From Neodiprion pinetum (lineage: Eukaryota; Arthropoda; Insecta; Hymenoptera; Diprionidae), in assembly GCF_021155775.2 (NCBI RefSeq), contig NC_060234.1, forward strand, positions 40,607,026 to 40,671,025: a stretch of 64,000 nt of DNA, in the 5' to 3' direction. Made by a program: the position numbers and the translations under genes. This document shows positions 49,665-62,300 of the stretch, in pieces. How positions within the stretch are numbered: position 1 is the first letter of the stretch; each line of letters opens with the position of its first letter. Below the pieces are notes generated by a model. The model did not search any database. It saw only the letters and a program-made list of their open reading frames with translations, and was not told the origin of the DNA.

Positions 49665-51264
49665 GTAAAGCGCTGTCAAAGCGGCGCGTGCTCCTGCTGC
49701 TGCGCTTCAAAGTCCCATTACTGCGCTTTAATACATCTGCTGGTGACGTAAGGAGAGTCGTTAACATAATTTACGGGGCCCAAGATCGAGTGCATCTTCC
49801 TCTGCAGGAGCGGATCAGCTACCTCCTCACCTATCGCCCTGAAAGCAGTGCTTTCCAAAACTCGGCTCAGGGTTGGGATTTCGAATGATCGAATGTGCCG
49901 GCTGATTATCGTGCGGAATCCGAAGGAATCGGGATTCTCGAATTCAGACATTTCCAAAATGTTTTCGATCGAATGGTCTCGACGTCTGCAGACGCGATTT
50001 TTCCCCACACCGAAAATCTAAGATCCACGATTCTCGACGAGGAGGACGAAGCGTGCGAAACATGCTGGTTCGTCCGTTTCCTCCTGCATAACTAGTTATT
50101 GTGTGCTTTACTTTAGACAACTTTTTACTCGGCAAACAGCCCGGCACACACTCTCGGCTTGTACAAGTCTCGGATGGGTGCACTTAGCAGGTATGTATAC
50201 CAGACAGAGGAGACCCGGAGGTGCTGCTGTTTACCGACTAATATTGATTTTTGAATTACGAGGTAATTAACGCCTAGTCTTCTTCCCTCCAGGGACATTT
50301 TTCCAACAAACTATGGATGTACCGGGCGCGGGTCAACGGTTTCAAAATACGACGTAGTTCACAGGCTCGAATTTCACTCAACGATAAAAGTACCATGTTT
50401 CACAACTTTCCGTCATTCGAGACTTACGATTTATTGATAATCGCACAATACGCATCGATGAGAGTACAATTCTGTGTGACTATTTTTGTAGAAGTAATAA
50501 ACGTTGGAAACCATTACAAGTGGATTCGTCTAGCATGATATTATCGTTTTACATGTTGAAATGCAATGATTCAGAACAATTTCCATTACTTTCGAGTATT
50601 TGCAGCGTGAGCAACGACATACTTGACGTCATGCGAAGTGAATATAAAAGCGATGAATAATTTCACAAGTATCTTGAAAAAATGTTCAATATCCATATAC
50701 AGGTAAGAAGAAAAGAAAATACATATGATGCATGATAGCGGAAAAGCAATGAAAAAAAAACAGACAAAAATAACGTTCGAGGAACCAAGGCGGACGCACA
50801 AGGTACAACAATGTTTCATCGGAGTCTCTAAAAGCTGAGAGGATGTAGATACAAGAGTATACATATATAATATGCATCGTGTAGTCATTTCATTTCTCAA
50901 AATGAAAAAATATGAACAAACAAGGGCCAAGCATCCGCGCTTTTGCCTCGTGGCGGTTCGTTGGAGCGATTTTTTTGAAGGTATAAAATATCCCCAGCTA
51001 TCATGCGCATTACACAACCAAGAGGTGGAAACAATGCGACGAGTTTCAGAATTCTCAAAGTGATTTTCGGACTCGTTATATTCTGGCTGTTGCCTTGATT
51101 GGAAAGCTGTAGGTACTCGAATCGGCGAAGATTAAAAGAAATTGTGAGATATCATTTGATCGTATTACGAGAGCCGCCCGATTTTTAAGCCTTGCAGGAG
51201 TGATCTAGCGATTGGTTCGGGAATATTCACCTATAACGGTGACAGGGCCGCAAGAAGGGTAAAA

Positions 51265-51420
51265 GATAAAAAGAATAAAGAAGCGAGAAGAAGATGAAAA
51301 AGAAATGGCAATGCGTAATAATAATGATAATAATAACAAACCGGAGGAGGAGCGAGACGAGGGGAGTATAAGTAAAAAAAAAAAATAAAAAAACGAAAAA
51401 AAGAGAAAAGAGAAAAGAGG
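51265..51420. repeat. Purine-rich low-complexity tract
   Basis: About 150 bp dominated by A and G, including an ATAATAATGATAATAATAA patch and A runs. The Phe/Ser-rich minus-strand ORF across it is composition-driven. Confidence 0.7.
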
Positions 51421-52009
51421 AAACGTGGAGCTTGTTAAAATTCTGCGCTTGCGATCAAGAGTCGAGTCTCGGGAATGGGGCAACAGGCAGCAGATACCGC
51501 TATCAACGCATTTCTCGTATCCGACACACTCTTTGCTTCCGGATCTGTACGGAATTACATTAGAAAAAGTTCTCGACGTTGAACAGTAAATCGAGACGTG
51601 AATTGAGCAGAATTTGATCCTAAGCTCGGATATTCATTTTCCTTCCTTCTACGAGCGCTTCTATTTTCTCAAGTCTTTGTACCCTCTGCTCATATTTCTA
51701 CGAGTCATTCTTTTCTTTTCTCTTCTTTTTTTTTTTTTGTTTTCTTTTTTTATTAATTCTTTTTCCCCAGATCCTGTTCCACGGAATCACGACAAGCGCG
51801 ACGAGTTTCAGGGAATAAACTTTCGGAGGGACTCGCCGAATTGTAGGATGAAAACGGATCACGACTATTTTGGGAAAAGTTTTGAAACTCGCGAATACGC
51901 TCTGTGAATGGGACGTGCATGTAGGTCTCGGGTTATATACGTGCCTCCGGGTCTGGGAAAGACAATTCCACGACCGGCTCCTCAAGGAGCTGTATAAATC
52001 CTTCCCTGC

Positions 52010-52036
52010 TTCCTTCCTTCCTTCCTTCCTTCCTTT
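52010..52036. repeat. (TTCC)n tetranucleotide repeat
   Basis: About seven TTCC units. Confidence 0.9.
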
Positions 52037-53160
52037 CACCGAGTACCAACCATAAACCGGAAGCTGGAAGTAACTCAGCCGGAAGCGAATCACTGAGAAC
52101 TACGACGCGATCACCCGGAGGCTTTATAATGATGACTGGAGTTTAATTATACGTGGGAGGCTTTGATATTTCAAACTTTGCCCATGTATTTAATCGTATT
52201 GCGTAAACATACTTATACCGTTACTTGTTTCCAATTCATTTTTGTTCTTTTCACACAAATTTTATTGAACTCTCGTTAAAAATTCGACATTTCCCGATAT
52301 TAAAATTTCAAATTTCTTTCGCCAAAAATCTTGTCAGAAATTAAGCAGAATCGTTTTGCATCCGCTGCTGTTTAATACACGCGACACTTTAAAAGCTATA
52401 TAACTTTGCGTGAATTACGAGAAAGATCGTAATGAGTCACGTATGAGTGCGTAATAAACTGACGAGAGGAAAAAAAATAAAATATTTCGAAGAGATTCGT
52501 GTCGAGGTCTGTTCTTCGTCAGCGTGGAAATACCGCGCGTTATGCCGAGCTGCAGAGGCTTTCCAACCTGCACGACAGCTTTATCGATGACGGAGCTAAT
52601 TAGCCAATCAAATCCGGTATCAAGTGGCGATGGAAACGACTATTTTACCTACTAAAATAACGCGCGACTTCAGACTGAACGTAAGTACAGCCCATCGAGT
52701 TGCGCGGAAACGGGGAGTGTTTATAGCCACGTGAGTGAGTGGAAGATAAAATTGATCGTTTGAGAAACTGAGATTATACATATAGGTATACTAACCGCAT
52801 TTGGTGGCTGTTAAAAGGCAAACGCTTTGTTTATGAGGCGTATATTTTCCTCGATGTAATTTTATTCTCATTTTCGTATCTTGCTTCGTACAATTTTATT
52901 TATTTTGATTTTTTTTTTTCTTGGCTTTTTTTGTTTTATTTCTTCTCTCATATTATTCACGACGATATACATTCGAGAGATGAAACAAAGTGCAGTTCTT
53001 GCGTAATTTCCACTGTGCTTTCACTGCCACTCGCGGAGGTAAATGTATCGTCAGCTGTCGAAATAAGCTCGTGTGCTTTTACAAAAAACCTCAACCCGCC
53101 GGCCGGTTTCGACTGGTTATTCTTGGGTTCGATTGTCGTTTTTCGGTCACCATAGACTTA

Positions 53161-53256
53161 ATGGCCGGTTCAACATACGTTCCGACAGAAGATCAAAACG
53201 ATGTGGTGGCTGAGAGAATTTTGAAAACCAAAGAAAAAGTCGCGGCTAACAAATAG
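53161..53256 (+). CDS. Weak candidate 31-aa ORF or terminal exon
   Basis: An ATG at 53161 opens 31 codons (MAGSTYVPTEDQNDVVAERI, then a Lys-rich end) to a TAG stop. An acceptor-like CGGTCACCATAG ends at 53155 after a T-rich stretch. The peptide looks coding-like but is very short, and no partner or polyadenylation signal was identified. Confidence 0.15.
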   Translation: MAGSTYVPTEDQNDVVAERILKTKEKVAANK

Positions 53257-55007
53257 AAAAGAGATCCGACACAGTTTCAGGATTCTTTTTATTCTTCGTC
53301 GTAATTAAACGAAGTCTCGAAGATTGAACAGTTGAATTCTTGAGTGAACCTTCCAGAAACTTCTGAAACGATAAGCACCGCCGTATTTTTACCAACAGTG
53401 TACAACAGGGTGTGAAATAATGGCGTGCACCGGCTCTGAACGTTGGTACTCGAAAGGCTACTGGCCCGAATTAACGCCTCGCTTTCAGGGATAAAAACGT
53501 CTTTTAAGCCAGCGAAGGCGGGCGAACAGCGGGGGCCGGCAGAAGGATGGCGCGAACTTGAGAGATGCTTTTATCGTTCAAAGCCAGGTATGAACTTGAA
53601 CCATCGTGTTCATTCAACCACTCTGTAAACTATACCGCACCTCGCTTTTGTTAAAATCATCTTTCTCGTATGTATCGCGATACGTCTCGTTACATTACCG
53701 AAACGAAAATTTACTCGGTTGCAAAAAGTAAGAACAATCGAATCCATATTGACAATCGTTCAAAGAGATCGTTGCAAAACGAAATGAACTTCAGAGTGAA
53801 AGCTTTCAGGCCATTCAGAGACTGAAATTCAAACGAAGAAGACGAAACAGTTTCGGTCAATTTAATTTATCGCCGTTTTGCAAACCGAATTCTCGTTTGT
53901 TTGTGAACGATCTCTTTTATGTAGGCATGATAAAATTAAAGTATAGAAGGTCGATAATCTACAGAAGCAGGAGAGCATGTCACAACTCAAAATTTATGAA
54001 TTGAATTCGACACAAGCAATTTACGTAATTCTTAGTGCAATTTATACCCTCAGAACGAAAAGGAGGAAAAAACCAGTCATAAAAGATGCTTTTTATCACA
54101 ATTATGCATAATCATTTTAACTGAAATTTGACTATATTTCAACCGAATAATTATGGAATTTGTAGTGTGTCAGAACACATGCAATCGCTTGATACTGCAG
54201 ATCAGTTTGTACTTCGGTTATTCAGATTATTTCTTCATACCCTTTTTGCAGAAATGCAGTGCTTGTAATACGATAGTTCTCAAGCCTGTTCTATGCTGTA
54301 AAAATTATTTTTTCCGAGCAGTTTATGGTATCTCCCTATCTGTCTCCTTCGAGACTCCCCTTTAATCAAGTGTATATCTAGCAATATTTCCAAAGTAGAT
54401 TAGATCCGTAGATCAATAGAAAGTCATGAGACCAGAATGAAATAGGATTTAGATTTCACGGATCGCAGGAAAATAAATAATAAATATCAAATCACATTCA
54501 ATATAAAAGGAAATTAAAGATTTCATTATTTTATCGTTTAGTTTATAATAGCCCTTAATTCTGTGATATTACATATTCTATAATTTTATACCTGTGTCAC
54601 TTTGATTAAATAAACGGAGATTGTACATATATAAATCCCAAGGGTCGTTACCTTTAACCCAGTTGTATCATTGAAAGTATTTCTTGCATTCCGCGTTGAC
54701 GAATAAGAAATTCGAATTATTCCAAAGAAAGTAATTCCAAGCCCTCTAAGAGCCTTCTCTGCTCTCCGATTAAAATATCTATCTCTTTTCGCAGTTGGCG
54801 TCCAACCATAAAAGAAAAACAGAAGCTAGTCGAAGTGTCTCACTTTTCAAATATGACAAATTATCAGTAAATGAGAATCGATTTGACGAATGGGGTTGGC
54901 GTTTATCGCTCAGCGATTCCGGTTAGGTGTAAAATGTAAGGATGCTGATAACAAGAGAAAGGTGGTATTGAAAAACTCGTGTAGTACACGCGTAGAACGT
55001 CACTCAC

Positions 55008-55186
55008 CTCTGCTGCTGATTGTTGTTGACAGCAGGCATCGGAGTCGGGACCCGAGGGGGTGGCACCGGTATGGCTTTTCGCCTCCCGCCCCCGGCGAGG
55101 GGTGGTTGCACCGTTGGAGTTACCCGACCCGTCGGCGCGATGCGTCCTGCCGTTCGCATGCGTTCCGTGCGCACTTCCATCTTCAC
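55008..55186 (-). CDS. Coding exon A of the unidentified gene, probably 5'
   Basis: A 179-nt GC-rich block in AT-rich surroundings, on the minus strand. The acceptor is TTTCTCGTGTTTCAG just above 55186, with a CTGAC branch-like motif upstream. The donor is the near-perfect GAG|GTGAGTGAC at 55008/55007. In the preferred frame it encodes 59 codons plus two bases. It begins VKMEVRTERMRTAGRIAPTG, continues as a basic Pro-rich segment (RRKAIPVPPPRVPTPMP) and ends AVNNNQQQ. The ATG at 55180 has A at -3 and G at +4 and could be the initiator. The two leftover bases (AG) join exon C's first base to make Arg, giving NNNQQQ-R-NNANVVP. A second frame (phase 1 in, phase 0 out) is also free of stops. The segment looks disordered, and I do not recognise the family. 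Confidence 0.6.
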
Positions 55187-55421
55187 CTGAAACACGAGAA
55201 ATCGAATCCTGGAGGTCAGTCCATCGATCCACCGGCACAGAAAGTTAAAACCCGATAATTATGGGGTAGAAATGTCAACTGGAAGAAAAACTTCATTTTT
55301 CAGGATCAAATCAGTGGGCGAGTGAATATTCTCATCAAGATTCGTACCAATCGTTTATTTTTTTACACACACCGTAAGTAGGTATAATTGAGTAAGCTGT
55401 ACTTCACGTTTTAAATCGACG

Positions 55422-55439
55422 TTTTTTTTTTTTTTTTTT
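55422..55439. repeat. Poly-T run
   Basis: About 18 consecutive T in the region upstream of exon A. Confidence 0.9.
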
Positions 55440-56259
55440 ATCAGATATTCAAAGTCATTACGATATATTTTTTATTACTGATAGAAAGTTATATCGAACT
55501 TTCAAGTGCTGGGGGAAAAAAGTTTATACAAGTTTTAAGGATAGTTCTGTGCAGCCGCGAATCGTTTTATTTCATCTTGTGACTTTCAAGTACGGAGTAG
55601 ATAAACATTATACCGTGAAGAAAAACTTGAGACTGAAAAGTTCGAGTCTTGAAAATTTACGAGTAAGAATTGCAAAGGACCAGCAGTAAATCTCTTATAT
55701 TATGTTGTATTCGTATCAGATCCCCGTTAGATGTCTGCCGCTTAATTAAACCTTTCAGTTTAAAAAATTTCTGTTTCTCTTTTCTTTTTTCTGTCCCTCG
55801 TGATCAGATTCGGTCGTAATTTTCTCATCCGACCGCGTTTCGCGGACTGTGGAGCTGAATTAACTGAAGTTGATCTTTCCTCAAAAGCAATATGCGCAGC
55901 ACCTTCTCAGAACTTGATAAAATGATCATCTTTGCAGCCGTTCGCTCTTTATTTTACCTTCGTACTCAAACTTCCTTTTCTCCGTTCTTCGCCTCTCTTC
56001 AGCGACTAACTAAACGTAAAATGAATCAAATACACATAAGCTACGTTCATTTTTGCCAGCTTTAAGCAACTGGAATTCTTTTCAAGTTACGAAAACTGTC
56101 TAGTCAATGGTAAAAAATTTTTGTTCAATTTTTTGTTTGTTCGGGGAAAAGCTGGTTTAAAAATTGTTGTTTTTCATTGCAGTCAATGGTAAAACGCGTC
56201 GGAACGCGATTGTGACAGACAGGAAAAGGGTGAAAAAAGTGATGAGTCTGAGGCCTTAC

Positions 56260-56310
56260 CACATCAAACCGATTCCGAAATGCGCGTCCATATTCAGAAG
56301 ACCGGGTAAC
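56260..56310 (-). CDS. Weak candidate exon upstream of exon A
   Basis: The minus-strand donor GTG|GTAAGGCC at 56260/56259 ends an open frame reading VTRSSEYGRAFRNRFDV with phase 0 in and out after an AG at about 56311. Phase 0 out fits exon A's preferred frame. The acceptor is poor because the sequence before it is a CA repeat rather than a pyrimidine tract. Confidence 0.12.
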
Positions 56311-56334
56311 CTGGCTCTATCCATTTATGACTCT

Positions 56335-56369
56335 GCGTGTGTGTGCGTGTGTGTGTGTGTGTGTGTGTG
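56335..56369. repeat. (GT)n microsatellite
   Basis: GT repeat with two C interruptions near its start. Confidence 0.95.
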
Positions 56370-56492
56370 CCAGAAAAGCAGGGAGGGAAAAAATTACGGG
56401 TGGCATGTAGGGTGAACAAAGGAAAGCTACCGAGGACGAAAGGAAACTGCGTGCGTCTTTTCCTCAGCCACCGCGAAGAAGTCGAGGTTCAC

Positions 56493-56516
56493 CTTTGAAG
56501 CTCCCGACGAGTCCAT
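56493..56516 (-). CDS. Weak candidate start exon upstream of exon A
   Basis: An ATG at 56516 on the minus strand opens MDSSGASK and runs into a donor-like AAG|GTGAAC at 56493/56492, phase 0 out, which is compatible with exon A's preferred frame. The start has G at -3 and +4. Against it, another ATG five bases upstream opens a different frame, and the donor lacks G at +5. It lies 1.3 kb upstream of exon A. Confidence 0.15.
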
Positions 56517-57114
56517 CGCATCGGTGGAATAAGAGATAAAGACACGAGCTTCGCGATGCTGGAGTCGAGTTTTCGTCTAGTCCGGAGAATTGAACGAGAG
56601 CTTTACATCTGAACGATAAATTCCAAAGTACTACTGCGCAAATTTTTCTCTTCTTTCTGGGAAGGTAAAATGCGTATAAACGAAATAAAGTCGAAATTTA
56701 TTCCATTCGGAGATGTAACGCGGGGTATATTGGTCGGGAATCGTACCGGGTAGGGCGTACCGCGTTTACGTTGAAACTTCATGAATAAAAAATACCCCTT
56801 TTCAACCGCTTTTGATGAAAATCAAGCGCACAATTTTTCGCCTGGTTCCGTGTAAGATTTTTTTTTTTTGTTTTTTCTTCAAGTTATTTCTCCGTTGTTA
56901 TTTTCAATTCTCCTTGATTCGATGAAAAATCGATACGATTGTTGTACACTCAACTTCATTGTGGAATGTCCCTGACAAAATATGCCAATTTTTTTCTTCA
57001 AGTGGGGTTGAAATATATTCAATGAATGAGGCGTAAAAATTTTCCCAAATATTATCGCGCTTCAACGTTCATCGAAAAGTTGAACAACGCTATTGTAATT
57101 TTCGAAAGTGAAAG

Positions 57115-57142
57115 ACAGAGAGAGAGAGAGAGAGAGAGAGAG
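57115..57142. repeat. (AG)n microsatellite
   Basis: About fourteen AG units. Confidence 0.95.
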
Positions 57143-57765
57143 CCACTGTTTAACCGGCTAATTATTTTTCCCCCCTTTGATTTTTCGAGTCGGCTATAAT
57201 ACAAAACAGCAGCCCCCTGACACGGGGTATTTTTCGTTAATTAATAAACGGCTCTCATGGCCGTTGCTTTTGAATCGGTATTAAATTACCGAGTACCAAC
57301 AGAATCGTGCAAATCGCGGGACAAAATTGACGTAAAAATGTTCGCAACCGTGGTAAGAAAAGACTGCACGCAGCGTAGGATTTATCGAAAAGTAAATCAG
57401 GCTTTACTCGAATGGAGGGCACTAAAACGGCTCTTCACTTTCGCTCTTTCTTGTCCGCGTCCCCGTGCAGCCTTCGCGCAGGTTCTTCTTCCTCCACCGA
57501 TTCTGCCTCTCGTTCTTTCACAGTTTATTGAAGAGATCCACGCGCCCGGTTCCAGGCTTTGGGCATTGGGCGTAAACCAGACGCCTCGGGATGTAAATTT
57601 CAGCCGTAATCGTCACCCATAAAGCCGTGCGACCGAGGCCTGAGGTGCCAGAAGTCACCCGACTTCTCGACCTCCGAGTCATCCGAATAGTCAGTTGACT
57701 GGATGTCGGCCAGAAAATTCATGATCCAAACAAAAACTTTGCGTCTGGGCGGCCCGGTTGATTCA

Positions 57766-58000
57766 CCTCCTTCTTCTTTTTCTTCTTCATCTTCATCTTC
57801 TTCACCTCCATCTTCGTCATCTTCTTCATCTCCGTCTTCTTCTTCATTTCCTTCTTCTTCGTCTTTTTCTTCACCATCTTCATGCTTATCTTCATCTCCG
57901 TCTCCACCTTCTTCTTGATCTTTTTCATATTCATCTTCATCTTCATCTTCACCTTCTTCCTCCCCCTCTTCTTCTTCTTCGTCTTCTTCATTTTCTTCCT
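57766..58000. repeat. Long TTC/ATC trinucleotide tract
   Basis: About 235 bp of nearly pure pyrimidine trinucleotides with periodic A, mainly TTC, ATC and TCC units. It produces poly-Ser and Leu/His ORFs on the plus strand and Lys/Met repeats on the minus strand. These ORFs are explained by the repeat. Confidence 0.9.
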
Positions 58001-59347
58001 CACGCGTTGCGACGCTGCGGCAGGAGCCTGTGCATAACGCGACCAGTTTACGTTATGTTTCCGTCAATTCCTGAGGGGGAAACGCCGCGTTTCGGAAGAC
58101 TGGCTCCCGAAGGATGCGGGTAAAAATAGCGCTGGACGAACCCATGCGGACCCGAGCGTTCCTGAGCGGTGCAAAAGGCTCTGAAGCTCTGAAGCACTCC
58201 GGCATCCGGTAGGTACTCGACGCCACTTCTTACGCAAGGATTGACCCCAGCCGCGATTCGTAGTCAAAAATTCCTTTTTTTTTCGAGTACTACAGGTTGG
58301 TACGAATTTTCTTCCTGCGAGCTTGACGGTCTTCAAGAGGAGGAGTTTCATCTGATCTTCATACGGCAAGCTATAAGGGGATGCGATTCAACCGGCGAAA
58401 TTTCTTTTCCGGAAACCATGTTTTTTTTTTCCCACCGCCTCTTAACTTTAGCATAAATTTTTCTTCAACAAAGATTCATACAGCGTTATAATTTCGAAAG
58501 TATGGTTTAAAATTTCGCCCAGATTCTTTTATCGCATTACCATTACTTTCGAAGCACTTGCCAAACCACCAATCATCAACCTTGTAAAAACGCAATCTGA
58601 ACGATGTCGAGGAGGTTCCAAAAAGCACACATGGGAAAGTGAATACAATACACGGCTTATCGCCAGACGATGGCAGGTGGACAACTGGTGAATTACGTAG
58701 AAATCCCTCGCACGACACATGCAGGCTCCAGACTTAGGTACTCGGGAATGACAGTCATGGGAGAGTAGAGTCACGTGGGACACGTGACGGTGGAGGTATG
58801 CAAACGACATGAGAATATCAGTGCATGGAGGCGCGTACGGAACACGTGATTCCGTAGGCTACATACGTGAGTCTGACAATGTCTTCGATCGCTTGCCACG
58901 CAGCAACAGAGGATTAAAAGCCATGCCTCGGACCCTGTGTAACTAGCCGTGTCAAAATTCCTCCAAGACTGACATCGAGGGTTTCAAAACCAGCCCCATA
59001 ATTCTCAAGTCCTCGGTACAATTAGGTTCGACACATACTTTCTCTTTCCACGTTGAAACCTAACGTTGTTTCTTCAGGAGGAGAAGAGACTAATTGTCGA
59101 GGATCTCCTGGGATTGTTCATCCATACGTGTTCAATTGCTTGGGTAACGTTGGAAAATTTTTCTTGGACAAAATGAGCTGGGAATGTGAATTTTCTACTT
59201 GGTTGGCTGGTCAGCGGCGATTTAATACCGAGGATCGAAAAGCACACGAGGCACGATTTTAAAACCCATAAAAAGGGCAGTATTAAATTACAGGATCAGG
59301 TACTCGACGGGACCCTGAAAAATGGAAGACGCGAGGCGTGGATTAAC
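58001..59347. other. Non-coding stretch, no gene seen
   Basis: Several short ORFs on both strands, none with convincing splice signals. A plus-strand site TTGACCCCAG near 58251 precedes a short open frame with no clear donor. Confidence 0.5.
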
Positions 59348-59369
59348 GGGGGGGGGGGGGGGGGGGGGG
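59348..59369. repeat. (G)22 homopolymer
   Basis: Twenty-two consecutive G. The poly-Gly ORFs in overlapping frames are artefacts of this run. Confidence 0.95.
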
Positions 59370-62300
59370 CAATTATTTGGAGTGTGTTTTGTGTTTACTC
59401 TACGACGCGTGCGGTGCCATTCACTGATTATAAATCGTACCTGCGGTCTGTCTCTTGCGGTTGTGATGAATGCGAGATCATTCGCCGTAGTGAATTTCCG
59501 GGATGTAATTAGCTCGATATATACACAGGTTGGTAATTAGCACAGAGATTGGCAATAGTCGGGCAACTAGATAATATGCCGGAGAACTGCTGCTGCTGCT
59601 GCCGCAGCTGAATTTCGCCACTCCTTCGTCCCTCCGCTGTATGTAACTCTCGACGATTCGATGCAGCAGCACAAATATACACGAGTAGCTACACAAACCT
59701 AGATGCAGTACCGCAAGTCAAATAGACGAAATTCTGCTTGTTGTTGGTATAAAACTGTAGCGTTTCAGGAAACCTTACTGCACTATGAGTCAACTTCTAT
59801 CCTGCACCAAACTTTTTCTTTCAAAAATAGTACCTTCGCAGTGTCCATGGGAGATTCCATCGCGACGGTGACTTCGTGCATCGCACAAATCTATGCCGGT
59901 TTCATCAAATCCTCCTTTGAAACCTACGTGACGGTGAACTTTGCGTACGTGAAATGATACTTTGAAGCTAAATATTTCGAGTTTCTACCGCTGCGTGAGA
60001 CAGTTCAACCCTTCGTCTACCCAGATTGTTCTTCTTTCGATATCCTTTCACCTTTGGGATTAATTGAAGAAAGTAACGACATCGGATTGGATGGTTAAAA
60101 ATTTGCGAACATACGACGATAAAACGCACATCAATGAAGAGCTGGTAAAGTACGTTTCGCGTATCCCTCGCGCGTTATACTTTGTACGAGTACGTGAATG
60201 ACGTGACGTTTGTTAACGGATGAAAGAAAAGCGGTGCAGAAAAAAGCGTCAACGTTGTACAGCTATAAGGGTGAGTCGGTTGACGACCCCGAGGATCGTG
60301 CGCTCACATATTGTATTCCGCGATATTGTTTACCGGCTTTTGTTGTTCCGGAGGAGTTTTATTGTTCCTGGGTTACGCCGGTGCAACGACGGCAGAGTTT
60401 CGCGTCGTGGTAACGTGATTATATTTTTGTACAGATATACCGTACGATTTGCTAAACAGATTTCTCCCGTCCATTGTTGGCGGAAGTCGTGCACCACCCT
60501 CGAAGAGAAGTTGGACTGACTGGCGCCAAGATACATACATGTGCACAGGTATTGTAAGCGAATGGAGCAGAGATCGACGGAAGCGCTGTTTTCTCCTTCC
60601 TCTTCCGTAATTTATGTTACCATTTCTTTTTTTCTCCTCTTTTCCACGTCAGTGAAATGTTTGTATTTTCTTTTAAACTCATTTTCCCGAACTTGCGTCC
60701 CGCATTGTTTTCTACGTCAGCCATCGTTCACGTATGTCAGGGAATAATGAATTTACTCCCCTGCGATTGAATAGACGACTCTGTTTATCCCCTATACATT
60801 TTGCTTTCTGTCAGAGTATTTCTTTTCAACGTGTAGATAAGTGCATCCGTCGTTACTGTATTTCCTAAAAAACTACGCGTCACTCCACGTGTAACGCTGA
60901 TCTGCGGAAGCCAGCATCTCCGCATATTTTGACGCTTATGTTCCCATCAACTGCCGCATTGTGTCAGTCAACGTGTCTGTATCACACGATACGTATATCG
61001 CAAAGCCGTGATAGCGTTGAAAACGACTCTAATTTATCCCCCCTGCCCCTTTTATTTTTTTTTTTTGTTTTTCAACCACGAGTTACCATTTCACCCTCGT
61101 CAAGCAGGTGACGAACGATGCGCGCGATAAGCCGAAAGTTGTTTCGAATTTGTGCACGGTGAGTAAGACGAATACAGTGGACAAAGGAATATCACCTCTT
61201 AAAAAGCATGACGTCAGGAGTGAGACACTCGCCCGCACCAGAAGACGCGAACCGTCTCCTGAAGTATTTACGACCCAATAGAATCGCTGACGGGCTTTTC
61301 AAGCGTTTTAGCGTCGTGCGCTTTTCACTTAGCTCGGACTCGTACCTACGAAGGATCGTTTACAATCGGACCCGAAAAGTGCAGGCAAGAATCCGTCGCA
61401 ACGGATACTCGTGATTTTTGAGTAACGTCAGCGAATCCTCAATTCTTTGTTTGAAGTACGATGGCGAGATCATGCAAGTAGCGCGTCTCATGGATCATTT
61501 GCGCGAAAATTAAGGAATGAATTACGTGCTCTATCCGCGTATACGTCTCGTCCTGCTTAATTGAATCGCGTTAAAAATTAACGACATCGTTGCCTGCAGG
61601 GGGTGACGGAGTTCTTCGAACCGGCATCCGCGGGGTTAATTGGGGGTCAAGTGAGGCTTCTGGTCGCGTGGAAGCTCCAACTGTTCCTCATAATTCCAAT
61701 GCAATGCCCGCGTTTATTAAACTTGCAGCCCGTTTCAGGCGTAACGGTAATGGATGGATGTCTTTACCGCGGTCTGTCATGATCAGAGAGAAGGCTTTCG
61801 CCTCTCGATTTCTTTGATACCACAGACACGCGTCTTCATTTCACGCGTTATTTGACGAGCCAAGTATCGCTGTATTTATTTACTTACGACGGAGTCTACC
61901 AGGGGCTTTTATTTTCTTCTCGAAAAAATTAAAGACTCGGAGAATAAAAACCTTCGGAGAAGAAATTATTTCATCATTTTTACACGAATGAAATTTCAAC
62001 GATATCATCACGATTCATCAAGGTCATTGAGTTCTTCGCCATTTAATTTACCGACAAAACAAACTAATTCGAAGACGTACGAGTACGTGGAAAGGGAGAA
62101 AAAGCTTACGATTTTTAAAATATTTTTTTTTATTTTTTTTTTTCATTCGTCATAGGTGTATTTACTCCACTAACAAACGGCCGTAATGATGTGCAATTAG
62201 TTTAATCATCCGTTCGTTGCAGCCAATTAAATGATGAAAACGACATGTTTTCGAATTTTATTTTGAAAAGAAGTTCACGCTAGAAAAAAAAAAGGCGAGA

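Larger units (their letters stand above)
29336..55007 (-). other. Inferred long intron between exons A and C/B
   Basis: If exon A splices to exon C, about 26.5 kb is removed (about 25.7 kb to exon B). The stretch is mostly AT-rich with scattered simple repeats and no minus-strand exon that I can support. It may contain exons of nested or opposite-strand genes; candidates at 31, 34.6, 38.7, 41.4 and 53.2 kb are listed separately at low confidence. Confidence 0.5.

Noticed and set aside
57703..58123. Ser-, Leu/His- and Lys/Met-rich ORFs on both strands
   Set aside because: Fully explained by the TTC/ATC trinucleotide tract.
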